Positions 1 through 6,887 of a stretch of DNA of 10,259 bases are shown piece after piece (the first letter of the stretch is position 1; each line of letters starts with the position of its first letter). This stretch comes from Christensenella sp. UBA3792 (GTDB taxonomy: Bacteria > Bacillota > Clostridia > Christensenellales > CAG-138). Location: assembly GCA_002369195.1 (NCBI GenBank), contig DFEW01000046.1, forward strand, positions 881-11,139. Direction: 5' to 3'. Position numbers and translations under genes: made by a program. The notes under the pieces were generated by a model. The model was not told where the DNA came from. It saw only the letters and a program-made list of their open reading frames with translations, and did not search any database.

Positions 1-530
1 CAGCCGATGCCGATGTTCTTGTTGGAGCCGCCGAAGCCGCCCATCATGTGCCCCTTGAAGTGCGTCAGCACGAGCAGCGAATCGTAGTTCAGCATGTTCT
101 TGCCGACGTGCATGACGTCGAACCACTTGCCGCCGTGCACCGGAAGCTCGGCAACGCCGTCCGCGTCCGTGATGTCGACGGGGCAGAACGTCCAGCCGTT
201 GATTTCGAGCGTCTTGCGGTGATCCTCGGTCGTATAGCGGCTGCCCTCGTAGTACGTGTTCGTCTCGATGATCGTCGCGTCGGGGAGCTTCGTTTCGATC
301 AGGGAACGCACCCAGGGACGCGGGATGATGTTCGGACCCTCCGCTTCGCCGGTGTGCAGCTTGATCGCGACCTTGCCGGTCAGCACCGAGCTGACGCGGT
401 CATAAATCTTCTGGAGACCCTGTTCGGAAAGATCGCGCGTGAAGAACACGACGGAGCTTTCGCCGGTGCGTTCCGAAAAGGGGATGTACTTGTTACCGTC
501 CCTGCCGGGTACGGGATGCTGTTCGCGCAT
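1..530 (-). CDS. DUF362-family protein, 3' part beyond the left edge
   Basis: This is the first 176 codons of a gene that continues off the left edge. The start ATG (528-530, complement) is preceded at good spacing by AGGAGG (538-543, complement). The translated sequence looks like the DUF362 family: an early AIKLHTGE motif (residues 55-62), the N-I-I-P-R-P-W-V segment after it, and the hallmark HFKGHMMGGFGGSNKN (157-172) near the window edge. DUF362 proteins are uncharacterised; many carry ferredoxin-type Fe-S clusters in the C-terminal half, which cannot be seen here. No signal peptide or membrane segment is visible in the part present, so a cytoplasmic location is likely. It is transcribed divergently from the hydrogenase operon across a 189-bp gap, so the two could share regulation, but nothing proves a functional link. 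Family assignment is firm; function is unknown. Confidence 0.85.
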   Translation of the reverse strand, partial: MREQHPVPGRDGNKYIPFSERTGESSVVFFTRDLSEQGLQKIYDRVSSVLTGKVAIKLHTGEAEGPNIIPRPWVRSLIETKLPDATIIETNTYYEGSRYTTEDHRKTLEINGWTFCPVDITDADGVAELPVHGGKWFDVMHVGKNMLNYDSLLVLTHFKGHMMGGFGGSNKNIGIG

Positions 531-565
531 GTGGGTTCCTCCTGCCTGTTTAGATACTTTATACC

Positions 566-594
566 ATTATCGCCCAAACCGCACCTTCGCGCAA
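566..594 (-). promoter_or_regulatory. Putative sigma-A-type promoter for the DUF362 gene
   Basis: Read on the minus strand, a -35-like TTGCGC (589-594) is separated by 17 bases from a -10-like GATAAT (566-571). The start codon and AGGAGG of the DUF362 gene lie downstream. A second possible -10 (TATAAA, overlapping just downstream) has only a poor -35, so the first pair is preferred. Assigned by eye from consensus match. Confidence 0.5.
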
Positions 595-608
595 GCGTTT
601 TTTGCGAT

Positions 609-629
609 TTTTTCGGAAAAACCGAAAAA
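609..629. repeat. Perfect 8-bp inverted repeat between divergent promoters
   Basis: TTTTTCGG (609-616) and CCGAAAAA (622-629) form a perfect inverted repeat around an AAAAA spacer. It lies between the two divergent promoters, upstream of both -35 boxes, where an operator or activator site would be expected. As RNA it would be an A/U-rich hairpin, but no T-tract follows on either strand, so it does not look like a terminator. Regulatory function is inferred from position only. Confidence 0.4.
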
Positions 630-646
630 CAGACTGAAATAATCCT

Positions 647-674
647 TTGCGAACCGTGCCGGATATGGTATGAT
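647..674 (+). promoter_or_regulatory. Putative sigma-A-type promoter of the hydrogenase operon
   Basis: A -35-like TTGCGA (647-652) is followed after 16 bases by a good -10 TATGAT (669-674). Transcription would start near 681 and give a short leader of about 40 bases before the sensory hydrogenase ATG at 720. No riboswitch-sized leader is available. Confidence 0.55.
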
Positions 675-707
675 ACAAACAAGACACAGGCGTGTCGAGA
701 CTTTTCC

Positions 708-712
708 GGAGG
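708..712 (+). promoter_or_regulatory. Ribosome binding site fixing the sensory hydrogenase start
   Basis: GGAGG sits 7 bases before the ATG at 720. The reading frame stays open far upstream (to 48), through the antisense of the DUF362 gene and through the promoter, so this site plus the promoter at 647-674 decides the true start. The upstream extension has no protein-family likeness. Confidence 0.8.
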
Positions 713-719
713 AAAACAC

Positions 720-2399
720 ATGGCAAGCTGTCTGATGCTGAAGAAATCCAACTGCAAGAACTGTTACAAGTGCATCCGGCACTGTCCCGTCAAGTCGATC
801 CGCTTCTCGGGCAGTCAGGCGCACATCATCGGAGACGAGTGCATCCTGTGCGGACACTGCTTCGTCGTCTGCCCGCAGAACGCGAAGCAGATCGTGAGCA
901 GCGTCGAAAAGGTGCGCGTGCTGATTCAGAGCGGCGATCCGGTCGTGGTGAGTCTCGCACCGTCGTTCATCGCGAACTACAAGGGCGCGGGCATCGAATC
1001 GATGCGCAAGACGCTGAAAAAGCTCGGCTTCTATGACGCGGAGGAGACCGCGATCGGCGCGACGATCGTCAAGCGCGAATACGACCGGCTCCTGTCCGAG
1101 GAGGGACGCGACGTGGTGATCTCGTCGTGCTGTCACTCGATCAACCTGCTGATTCAGAAGTATTTCCCGTCCGTTCTGCCGTGCCTTGCCGACGTACTTT
1201 CGCCGATGCAGGCGCACTGTCAGGACATCAAGCGCCGCATTCCCAACGCCAAGACCGTGTTCATCGGACCGTGCGTCGCCAAAAAGGACGAGGCGGAGCT
1301 GTACGCGGGCATCGTCGACGCGGTGCTGACCTTCGAAGAGCTGTCCGAATGGCTGGAGGCGGAGGGCATCGCGATCGAGCCGGAGCGCGACGAGAGCAAC
1401 GAGAGCCGAGCGCGCTTCTTCCCGACGACCGGCGGCATCTTAAAGACGATGGTGCGCGAACGCAAGGATTACAGCTATCTCGCGCTCGACGGCGTCGAAA
1501 ACTGCATCGCGGCGCTGAAGGATATCGAAAGTGGCAAGATCCACCGCTGCTTCATCGAAATGTCGGCGTGCGCGGGCAGCTGCGTCGGCGGTCCGGTCAT
1601 GGAGAAATACCACAGCCGCAGCCCGATCAGCGATTATGTTGCGGTCAGCGAGTACGCCGGAAAGAAGGATTTCAACGTCGAGCAGCCCGATTCGATCGCG
1701 ATCCGCAAGAGCTTTGCGCCGATCGACCGGCATGAGGTGCAGCCGTCCGAGTCCGAGATCCGCGCCGTGCTGCGCGAGATGGGCAAATACAGCCCCGCGC
1801 AGGAGCTGAACTGCGGCTCGTGCGGATACAATTCCTGCCGCGAGAAGGCGATCGCCGTCTGCCAGGGCAAGGCGGAGATTTCGATGTGCCTGCCGTTTTT
1901 GAAGGACAAGGCGGAGAGCTTCTCCGATACGATCGTCAAGAACTCGCCAATCGCGCTCATCGTAATCAACGACCAGTTTGAGGTGCAGCAGATCAACAAT
2001 GCGGCATTGAAGCTGATGAACCTGCGTTCCGCGGACGACGTGCTCGGCGATCAGGTCGTGCGCATCCTCGATCCGCTTCCGTTCATGACCGTGCAGAACA
2101 CCGGACGCAGCGTGGTCAACCAGCACATGTACCTTGCCGAGTATCGGCGGTACGTGGAGCAGATCATCGTACAGGACCGCGAAAGCCGGATGATGATCTG
2201 TTCGATGCGCGACATCACGAACGAGGAAACCCAGCGCGAAAAGAAAGAGGAGATCACGCGGCAGACCGTGGAGGTCGCCGACAAGGTCGTGGAGAAGCAG
2301 ATGCGCATCGTGCAGGAGATCGCGTCGCTGCTCGGCGAGACCGCCGCGGAAACGAAGATCGCGCTTGCGAAGCTGAAGGAGTCGATCACCGATGAATGA
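720..2399 (+). CDS. Sensory-type [FeFe]-hydrogenase with PAS domain (group C-like)
   Basis: 559 residues, probably a cytosolic redox/H2 sensor. In order: a two-cluster ferredoxin domain (C12, C15, C18, C22 and C41, C44, C47, C51); an H-cluster domain, about 75-335; a four-Cys Fe-S domain (C365, C368, C373, C390); a PAS domain, about 400-500; and a charged C-terminal helix, about 500-559, probably coiled coil. All four Cys expected to hold the H-cluster are present: C138 (SSCCHS), C185 (GPCVAKKDE), C284 and C288 (ACAGSC). The proton-relay Cys (C137) and E191 are kept, but G183 and S282 occupy the positions of two active-site Met residues of CpI-type enzymes. Fusion of a hydrogenase core to PAS is the mark of putative sensory (HydS/group C) proteins. 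No kinase or cyclase output is fused, so signalling presumably passes to the phosphatase whose start overlaps this stop codon. H2 sensing itself is inferred; redox or O2 sensing is an alternative. Confidence 0.88.
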   Translation: MASCLMLKKSNCKNCYKCIRHCPVKSIRFSGSQAHIIGDECILCGHCFVVCPQNAKQIVSSVEKVRVLIQSGDPVVVSLAPSFIANYKGAGIESMRKTLKKLGFYDAEETAIGATIVKREYDRLLSEEGRDVVISSCCHSINLLIQKYFPSVLPCLADVLSPMQAHCQDIKRRIPNAKTVFIGPCVAKKDEAELYAGIVDAVLTFEELSEWLEAEGIAIEPERDESNESRARFFPTTGGILKTMVRERKDYSYLALDGVENCIAALKDIESGKIHRCFIEMSACAGSCVGGPVMEKYHSRSPISDYVAVSEYAGKKDFNVEQPDSIAIRKSFAPIDRHEVQPSESEIRAVLREMGKYSPAQELNCGSCGYNSCREKAIAVCQGKAEISMCLPFLKDKAESFSDTIVKNSPIALIVINDQFEVQQINNAALKLMNLRSADDVLGDQVVRILDPLPFMTVQNTGRSVVNQHMYLAEYRRYVEQIIVQDRESRMMICSMRDITNEETQREKKEEITRQTVEVADKVVEKQMRIVQEIASLLGETAAETKIALAKLKESITDE

Positions 2400-3561
2400 C
2401 CTTTGCGCCGACATCGGCTATAAAAGCATCCTGCACGCGGGCGAACAGCTCTGCGGCGACCATGTGGACATCGCATCGGACGAGCAGTCCACCGTGGTCG
2501 TGCTTGCCGACGGGCTCGGCAGCGGCGTCAAGGCGAGCATCCTCTCGACGCTGACCTCGAAGATCATCTCGACGATGATGGCGGAGGGGCTTTCAATCGA
2601 GGACTGCGTCCGCACGATCGCGGCGACCCTGCCGGTCGATTCGAAGCACGGCGTGGCGTATTCGACGTTCACGATCGTGCATCTTCTGAACAACACCTAC
2701 GCGGACGTGATCCAGTACGACAACCCGCAGCTGATCCTGCTGCGCAACGGGCAGAACTACGACTACCCGACGCAGGAAATGCACATCGGGGACAAGAAGA
2801 TCCTGCGCTCGCACATCCGTCTCGAGGAAGGCGACCTGTTTATCGCCATGTCCGACGGCTGTCCGCACGCGAGCGCGGAGGAAGCGTACAACATGGACTG
2901 GACGCGCGACGACATCATCGAGTTTATGGAGACGGTCTCGCTCGCGGGGTACACCGCGAAAACGCTGTCGACCATGCTCGTGGACGAATGCTGGAAGCTC
3001 TACGCCGGCGAACCGCGCGACGACGCGACCGCCTGCGTGATCGCGATCCGCAAGCGCGAGCCGATGAATATCCTGTTCGGACCGCCGAGCGATCCGGACG
3101 ACGCCGAGCGTATGATGAACCTCTTCTTTTCGAAGGAAGGCAAGCACATCATCTGCGGCGGCACGACGGCGTCGATCGCCGCAAAGCATCTTCGCGTGCC
3201 GCTGCGCGCGGGCTCTGGCGAGATGGTCGGCGGCATTCCGCCCACATCCGAATTGGAGGGCGTCGATCTTGTCACCGAGGGCGTCATCACGATGAGCCGC
3301 GTGGTCGAGTACGCGCACGACTTTGTCGGCGAAAACACGCAGTACGAGACCTGGAGCTACGGACGCGACGGCGCGTCGATGATCTGCCGTCTGCTGTTCG
3401 AGGAGGCGACCGACATCAATTTCTACGTCGGCCGCGCGGTCAATCCCGCGCACCAGGACCCGAACCTGCCGATCAACTTCCATATCAAGATGCGGCTCGT
3501 CGACGAGCTGTCGGAAGCGCTTCGCACGATGGGCAAGCGCGTCAAAATCAGTTATTTCTAA
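2392..3561 (+). CDS. SpoIIE/PP2C-type protein phosphatase with unassigned C-terminal domain
   Basis: 389 residues; a probable Mn/Mg-dependent serine/threonine phosphatase acting in the cytosol. The PP2C/SpoIIE core spans about 1-220, with metal-ligand motifs GDHV (D23), LADGLGSG (D40), MSDG (D155) and PRDDAT (D210, D211). Residues about 225-389 form a second domain that I cannot assign; it contains a glycine-rich ICGGTTASIAAKHL segment (254-267) and a VDLVTEGVIT segment (291-300). There is no membrane segment, unlike true sporulation SpoIIE, so this is not the sporulation protein. The ATG overlaps the stop of the sensory hydrogenase by 8 bases, with AAGGAG at 2376-2381, indicating translational coupling and probably matched amounts. 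SpoIIE-type enzymes usually dephosphorylate an anti-sigma-factor antagonist; no such partner or cognate kinase lies in the window, so the substrate is unknown. Confidence 0.87.
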   Translation: MNDLCADIGYKSILHAGEQLCGDHVDIASDEQSTVVVLADGLGSGVKASILSTLTSKIISTMMAEGLSIEDCVRTIAATLPVDSKHGVAYSTFTIVHLLNNTYADVIQYDNPQLILLRNGQNYDYPTQEMHIGDKKILRSHIRLEEGDLFIAMSDGCPHASAEEAYNMDWTRDDIIEFMETVSLAGYTAKTLSTMLVDECWKLYAGEPRDDATACVIAIRKREPMNILFGPPSDPDDAERMMNLFFSKEGKHIICGGTTASIAAKHLRVPLRAGSGEMVGGIPPTSELEGVDLVTEGVITMSRVVEYAHDFVGENTQYETWSYGRDGASMICRLLFEEATDINFYVGRAVNPAHQDPNLPINFHIKMRLVDELSEALRTMGKRVKISYF

Positions 3562-3570
3562 GGAGGCAGC

Positions 3571-5004
3571 ATGACGCCGAAATCGGAACGCAGATTCGAT
3601 ACGAAGATTCAGTACCTCAAGTACAAGGTCCTGCGCGAGGTTGCGCGGCAGGAATGGAACGGCACGCTCGAAGAAAACCTGCTCGACATTCCCAGGATGA
3701 TCGTGCCGGGCAAGGTCCCGACGATGCGCTGCTGCGTGTATAAGGAACGCGCGATCCTCGCCGAGCGCATCAAGCTCGCGATGGGCAGGGACCTCGGCGA
3801 GCCCGCGATCATTCAGGTCATCGACATCGCCTGCGACGAGTGTCCCGCCGCCGGATACGAGGTCACCTCGTCCTGCCGCGGCTGTCTCGCGCACCGGTGC
3901 GAGGATGTGTGCCCGCGCGGCGCGATCACGTTCGACCACAACCATGTCGCGTTCATCGACAAGACCAAGTGCGTCGAGTGCGGCCGTTGCTCCGAGGTAT
4001 GCCCGTACACCGCGATCATCAACCGCAAGCGTCCCTGCCAGATCGCGTGCAAGGTCAAGGCGATCTCGATCAACGAGGACAACGCGGCGTCGATCGACCA
4101 CGACAAGTGCATTTCGTGCGGCGCATGCGTATACCAGTGCCCGTTCGGCGCGATCAGCGACAAGTCCTTCATCCTGAACGTGATCCGCATGCTCAAGGAT
4201 GCAGCGGCGGGCGGCGAAAAGGTCGTCGCGATCGTCGCGCCTGCGATTTCGAGCCAGTTCACCTATGCAAAGCTCGGGCAGGTCGTGACCGGTCTCAAGT
4301 CGCTCGGCTTCGATACCGTCATGGAGGCGGCACTCGGCGCGGACATGGTTGCGCAGAGCGAATCGCGCGAGCTCGCGGAGCGCGGGTTCTTGACCAGCTC
4401 CTGCTGTCCGGCGTTTGTCACGTACATCCGCAAATCGTTCGACAAGCTCACCCCGTACATCTCCGACTCGCTCTCCCCGATGGCGACGATCGCGCGCTAT
4501 CTCAAGGAGAACCGCGCGTGCAAGACCGTGTTCATCGGACCGTGCACCGCGAAGAAGGCGGAGATCGAACAGGACTTCGTCAAGCCGTATGTCGACGCAG
4601 TGCTGACGTTCGAGGAACTGCAGGCGCTGTTCGACAGCCGCGACATCGATATCACCGCGCTGGAGGAGGGCGTGCTCGACAACGCGTCCTACTTCGGACG
4701 CATCTTCGCGCGCTGCGGCGGTCTGTCCGACGCGGTAGCGGAGGGCTTGAAGGAGCAGGGGATCGCGTTCGATCTCAAGCCCGTCTCGTGCGATGGCATC
4801 GAGGAGTGCCGCATCGCGCTCCTCAAGAAGAGCCGCAACGCCTCCGACGCCAACTTCATCGAGGGCATGGCGTGCGTCGGCGGCTGCATCGGCGGCGCGG
4901 GCTGTCTGACGCACAGCCCCAAAAACCGCGCCTCCGTCGACCGGTTCGGCGAGCAGGCGACGCGCTCGATCGCTGAGGCGGTCGCGGGACTGAATCAGGA
5001 ATAA
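3571..5004 (+). CDS. Monomeric [FeFe]-hydrogenase, group B type
   Basis: 477 residues; predicted to catalyse reversible 2H+ + 2e- to H2 in the cytosol, probably with ferredoxin. The Fe-S-rich N-terminal half has complete four-Cys motifs at C102/C105/C110/C114, C134/C137/C140/C144 and C180/C183/C186/C190, an incomplete motif at C156/C160, and an extra C88/C91 pair. The H-cluster domain (about 215-475) has all three signatures: TSSCCPAF (C278, C279), GPCTAKKAE (C325, K328, E331) and EGMACVGGCIGGAG (M433, C435, C439). The TSSCCPAF form, the GGAG ending and this N-terminal layout fit group B monomeric enzymes (such as CpIII of Clostridium pasteurianum) rather than group A CpI. AGGAGG (3561-3566) overlaps the stop of the phosphatase gene, so the three genes are one operon. 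Catalysis would need the HydEFG maturases, which are not in the window. A regulatory rather than metabolic role cannot be excluded. Confidence 0.9.
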   Translation: MTPKSERRFDTKIQYLKYKVLREVARQEWNGTLEENLLDIPRMIVPGKVPTMRCCVYKERAILAERIKLAMGRDLGEPAIIQVIDIACDECPAAGYEVTSSCRGCLAHRCEDVCPRGAITFDHNHVAFIDKTKCVECGRCSEVCPYTAIINRKRPCQIACKVKAISINEDNAASIDHDKCISCGACVYQCPFGAISDKSFILNVIRMLKDAAAGGEKVVAIVAPAISSQFTYAKLGQVVTGLKSLGFDTVMEAALGADMVAQSESRELAERGFLTSSCCPAFVTYIRKSFDKLTPYISDSLSPMATIARYLKENRACKTVFIGPCTAKKAEIEQDFVKPYVDAVLTFEELQALFDSRDIDITALEEGVLDNASYFGRIFARCGGLSDAVAEGLKEQGIAFDLKPVSCDGIEECRIALLKKSRNASDANFIEGMACVGGCIGGAGCLTHSPKNRASVDRFGEQATRSIAEAVAGLNQE

Positions 5005-5017
5005 CGCACAATCACGC

Positions 5018-5048
5018 AAAAAGAGACCGCAAAAACGGTCTCTTTTTT
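5018..5048. terminator. Strong bidirectional rho-independent terminator
   Basis: A perfect 12-bp inverted repeat (5018-5029 with 5036-5047, GAGACCG core, six-base loop) is flanked by an A-run on the left and a T-run on the right. It therefore works as a terminator for the hydrogenase operon (plus) and for the converging HD-GYP gene (minus), which stops at 5059. Confidence 0.93.
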
Positions 5049-5058
5049 CGTCTGAAGC

Positions 5059-6873
5059 TTACTCGTCCGACTGCGGAGCGGTCATGCGATCGTAGAACGC
5101 GCGGTAGAAGGGCGCGTCGTCGCTGAGAATGCGCTCGAGCTGCGCGTGCAGCGCGGGATCGCCGAGATGCACGGTGACGAGCGGGGAAAAGCGCTTGTGC
5201 TCCTGCGCCGCGATGTCGCGGATCACCGCGTCGAGATCGCCGTCGTACTGATCGCACAGGTATGAAACGACCGCGAGCGTGTCGGTCATCTGCCGGTAGG
5301 GCGAGGCGTTGCGCACGTACTGTTCCGGGTACCCGCCCGCGCCGTTGTACCAGCTGTGGTGTCCGAACGCTGCGTCGGCGTAGATCGCGGTCGAGGGGCG
5401 CTCCATGAGCTCGGTGTGACCGGCGATCGTGTGCAGACGGATCATGCTGTCCTCGACTTCGAACAGACTCCGCACCGACGTCATGCGCGTGACGTTCATT
5501 TCGATCCGTCCGAGATCGTGATACAGCCCGCATTCGCCGGCAAACCGCACGACCGTTTCGCGCTTTTCAACCGGATCGGCGATCGACGCGATCCAGTCCA
5601 CGTCGTCGTAGAACGTCGGGTCGCTGTCGAACAGCGTGCCGGCGTACAGGCGCATCACCGCGGCGATCTGTTCGGAGCGGATCATCAGCGCGCCGGCGAA
5701 GCGCTGCATCATCTGCAGGGCGACGTCTTTGAGCGGCGGCACGTCCTTGATCTCGTAATAGCCGCTCATGACGAGGCGCAGAATGTAGGTCAGATAATCC
5801 GGATCCCGATCGAGCGGGCAGTGCATCAGCGTGTGCATCATCCGCCGGTAAATGCGTGCGAGCACCTGTTCGTGCTTGGCACGGTTCTTCGCGCCGGGAT
5901 TGGAGCGCAGCAGACGCCCGTAATAGATCGGCAGCTGCACGTTCCCGTACAGTCCGGAAACGCTGTAATCGGATGCGTCCATGCCTTCGACGATGTGCTC
6001 GAGCCGTTCGAGCGTCGTTTCGAGGTCGACGAACCCGCAGGAAAACTCCATTTCATAGTACGGCCACAGCCAGCGAACGTCCGGATTCTGTACGCCGTCC
6101 TCCGGCTTGAACACCTCGTAGCACGATTCGAATACCGCTTCAAGCTCCTGCGTCGTCAGATCGCCGCGCGACAGCGTCGTGCGGTTCGCGCTCATCTGCT
6201 GGTTGGAGCGGCGCACGAACACGTCCCACGGCAGCGACGGTTCGAGATTGCGGTAGTAGTCGTCCCTGCAGATCTGCAGCACGCGCTTGGTCACCGCGAT
6301 GCGGCGTTTGCGGTCGTTCGAGCAGATCGCGATGTTCGCCAGCGCGCGGATGATGTAGCCGCGCGTTTCGCTGTCCTCGATCTCGGCAAAGTATTTGAGA
6401 TACGAACCCGCCTCGGTGAAGATCATTTCGTTGCGGAACCGGTACGAGGCGATGTATTTGGAGCCGACGCCCTCGATGATGCGGTTCTGATAATACAGTC
6501 CCATGCCGAGCTTGTACAGCTCGCGGATGATGCGGTTGCGATCGCGCCGCACGCGATACATGCGCAGCAGCGCGTCGTGAATCTGCACGTAAACGCCGCA
6601 GTCGAGGTTCGTTTTCCAGTCCATCAGCTTGTCGGCAAAGGCGATCAGCTCGTCGATCGTCTCCTCGCTTGCCGCATGTAGCGCGTCAAGCACAGGAAAC
6701 AGGTGTTCGCCGAGCAGCTCCATGTTCTGCTGCCGCAGCGCCTTGATGCGCGCGGAGCGGCGCTTCTGCTCGGCATACCATGTCTCGAAACCGTCGGTCG
6801 GGACGGCATAAAAGTCCGAGAGCGCGCTGATCTCGGTCGTATTGTCGATGTACTGCTGTTGATAGGGCTGCAT
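5059..6873 (-). CDS. Large helical protein with C-terminal HD-GYP-like domain
   Basis: 604 residues, no signal peptide or membrane segment. Residues 1 to about 435 are helix-rich, rich in Arg, Tyr and Leu, possibly a TPR-like scaffold; I recognise no named family there. Residues about 440-560 resemble an HD-GYP phosphodiesterase: YHDLGRI (H452, D453), H481 with G485 (H-x3-G), H505-H506, and NGAGGYP (510-516) for the usual DGxGYP. HD-GYP domains hydrolyse cyclic di-GMP or related dinucleotides. Departures are HDxGR instead of HDxGK, N510 for Asp, and S537 where VVDxFDA normally supplies a metal-binding Asp, so activity may be altered or lost. The start follows GGGAGGG (6880-6886, complement) by 6 bases, and the gene lies 14 bases downstream of the hybrid kinase gene, so the two are surely co-transcribed. 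It may be an output or partner of that kinase. The domain call is good; activity is uncertain. Confidence 0.72.
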   Translation of the reverse strand: MQPYQQQYIDNTTEISALSDFYAVPTDGFETWYAEQKRRSARIKALRQQNMELLGEHLFPVLDALHAASEETIDELIAFADKLMDWKTNLDCGVYVQIHDALLRMYRVRRDRNRIIRELYKLGMGLYYQNRIIEGVGSKYIASYRFRNEMIFTEAGSYLKYFAEIEDSETRGYIIRALANIAICSNDRKRRIAVTKRVLQICRDDYYRNLEPSLPWDVFVRRSNQQMSANRTTLSRGDLTTQELEAVFESCYEVFKPEDGVQNPDVRWLWPYYEMEFSCGFVDLETTLERLEHIVEGMDASDYSVSGLYGNVQLPIYYGRLLRSNPGAKNRAKHEQVLARIYRRMMHTLMHCPLDRDPDYLTYILRLVMSGYYEIKDVPPLKDVALQMMQRFAGALMIRSEQIAAVMRLYAGTLFDSDPTFYDDVDWIASIADPVEKRETVVRFAGECGLYHDLGRIEMNVTRMTSVRSLFEVEDSMIRLHTIAGHTELMERPSTAIYADAAFGHHSWYNGAGGYPEQYVRNASPYRQMTDTLAVVSYLCDQYDGDLDAVIRDIAAQEHKRFSPLVTVHLGDPALHAQLERILSDDAPFYRAFYDRMTAPQSDE

Positions 6874-6887
6874 CGCGTTCCCTCCCG

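Noticed and set aside
48..719. Upstream extension of the sensory hydrogenase frame
   Set aside because: The frame is open from 48, but this part overlaps the DUF362 gene on the other strand and the operon's own promoter. The GGAGG before the ATG at 720 and the ferredoxin-like start of the protein there fix the start.
2593..5019. An 808-codon open frame on the minus strand opposite the phosphatase and group B hydrogenase genes
   Set aside because: It is a mirror of the GC-rich codon pattern of the real genes: its product is dominated by Arg, Ala, Asp and Val with no recognisable motif, while the plus strand encodes clear Fe-S, H-cluster and PP2C motifs with proper ribosome binding sites.
5356..6681. 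A 441-codon open frame on the plus strand opposite the HD-GYP-like gene
   Set aside because: The product is a low-complexity Arg/Val/His/Asp-rich sequence with no family likeness, no ribosome binding site of note and no promoter; it is a codon-bias shadow.
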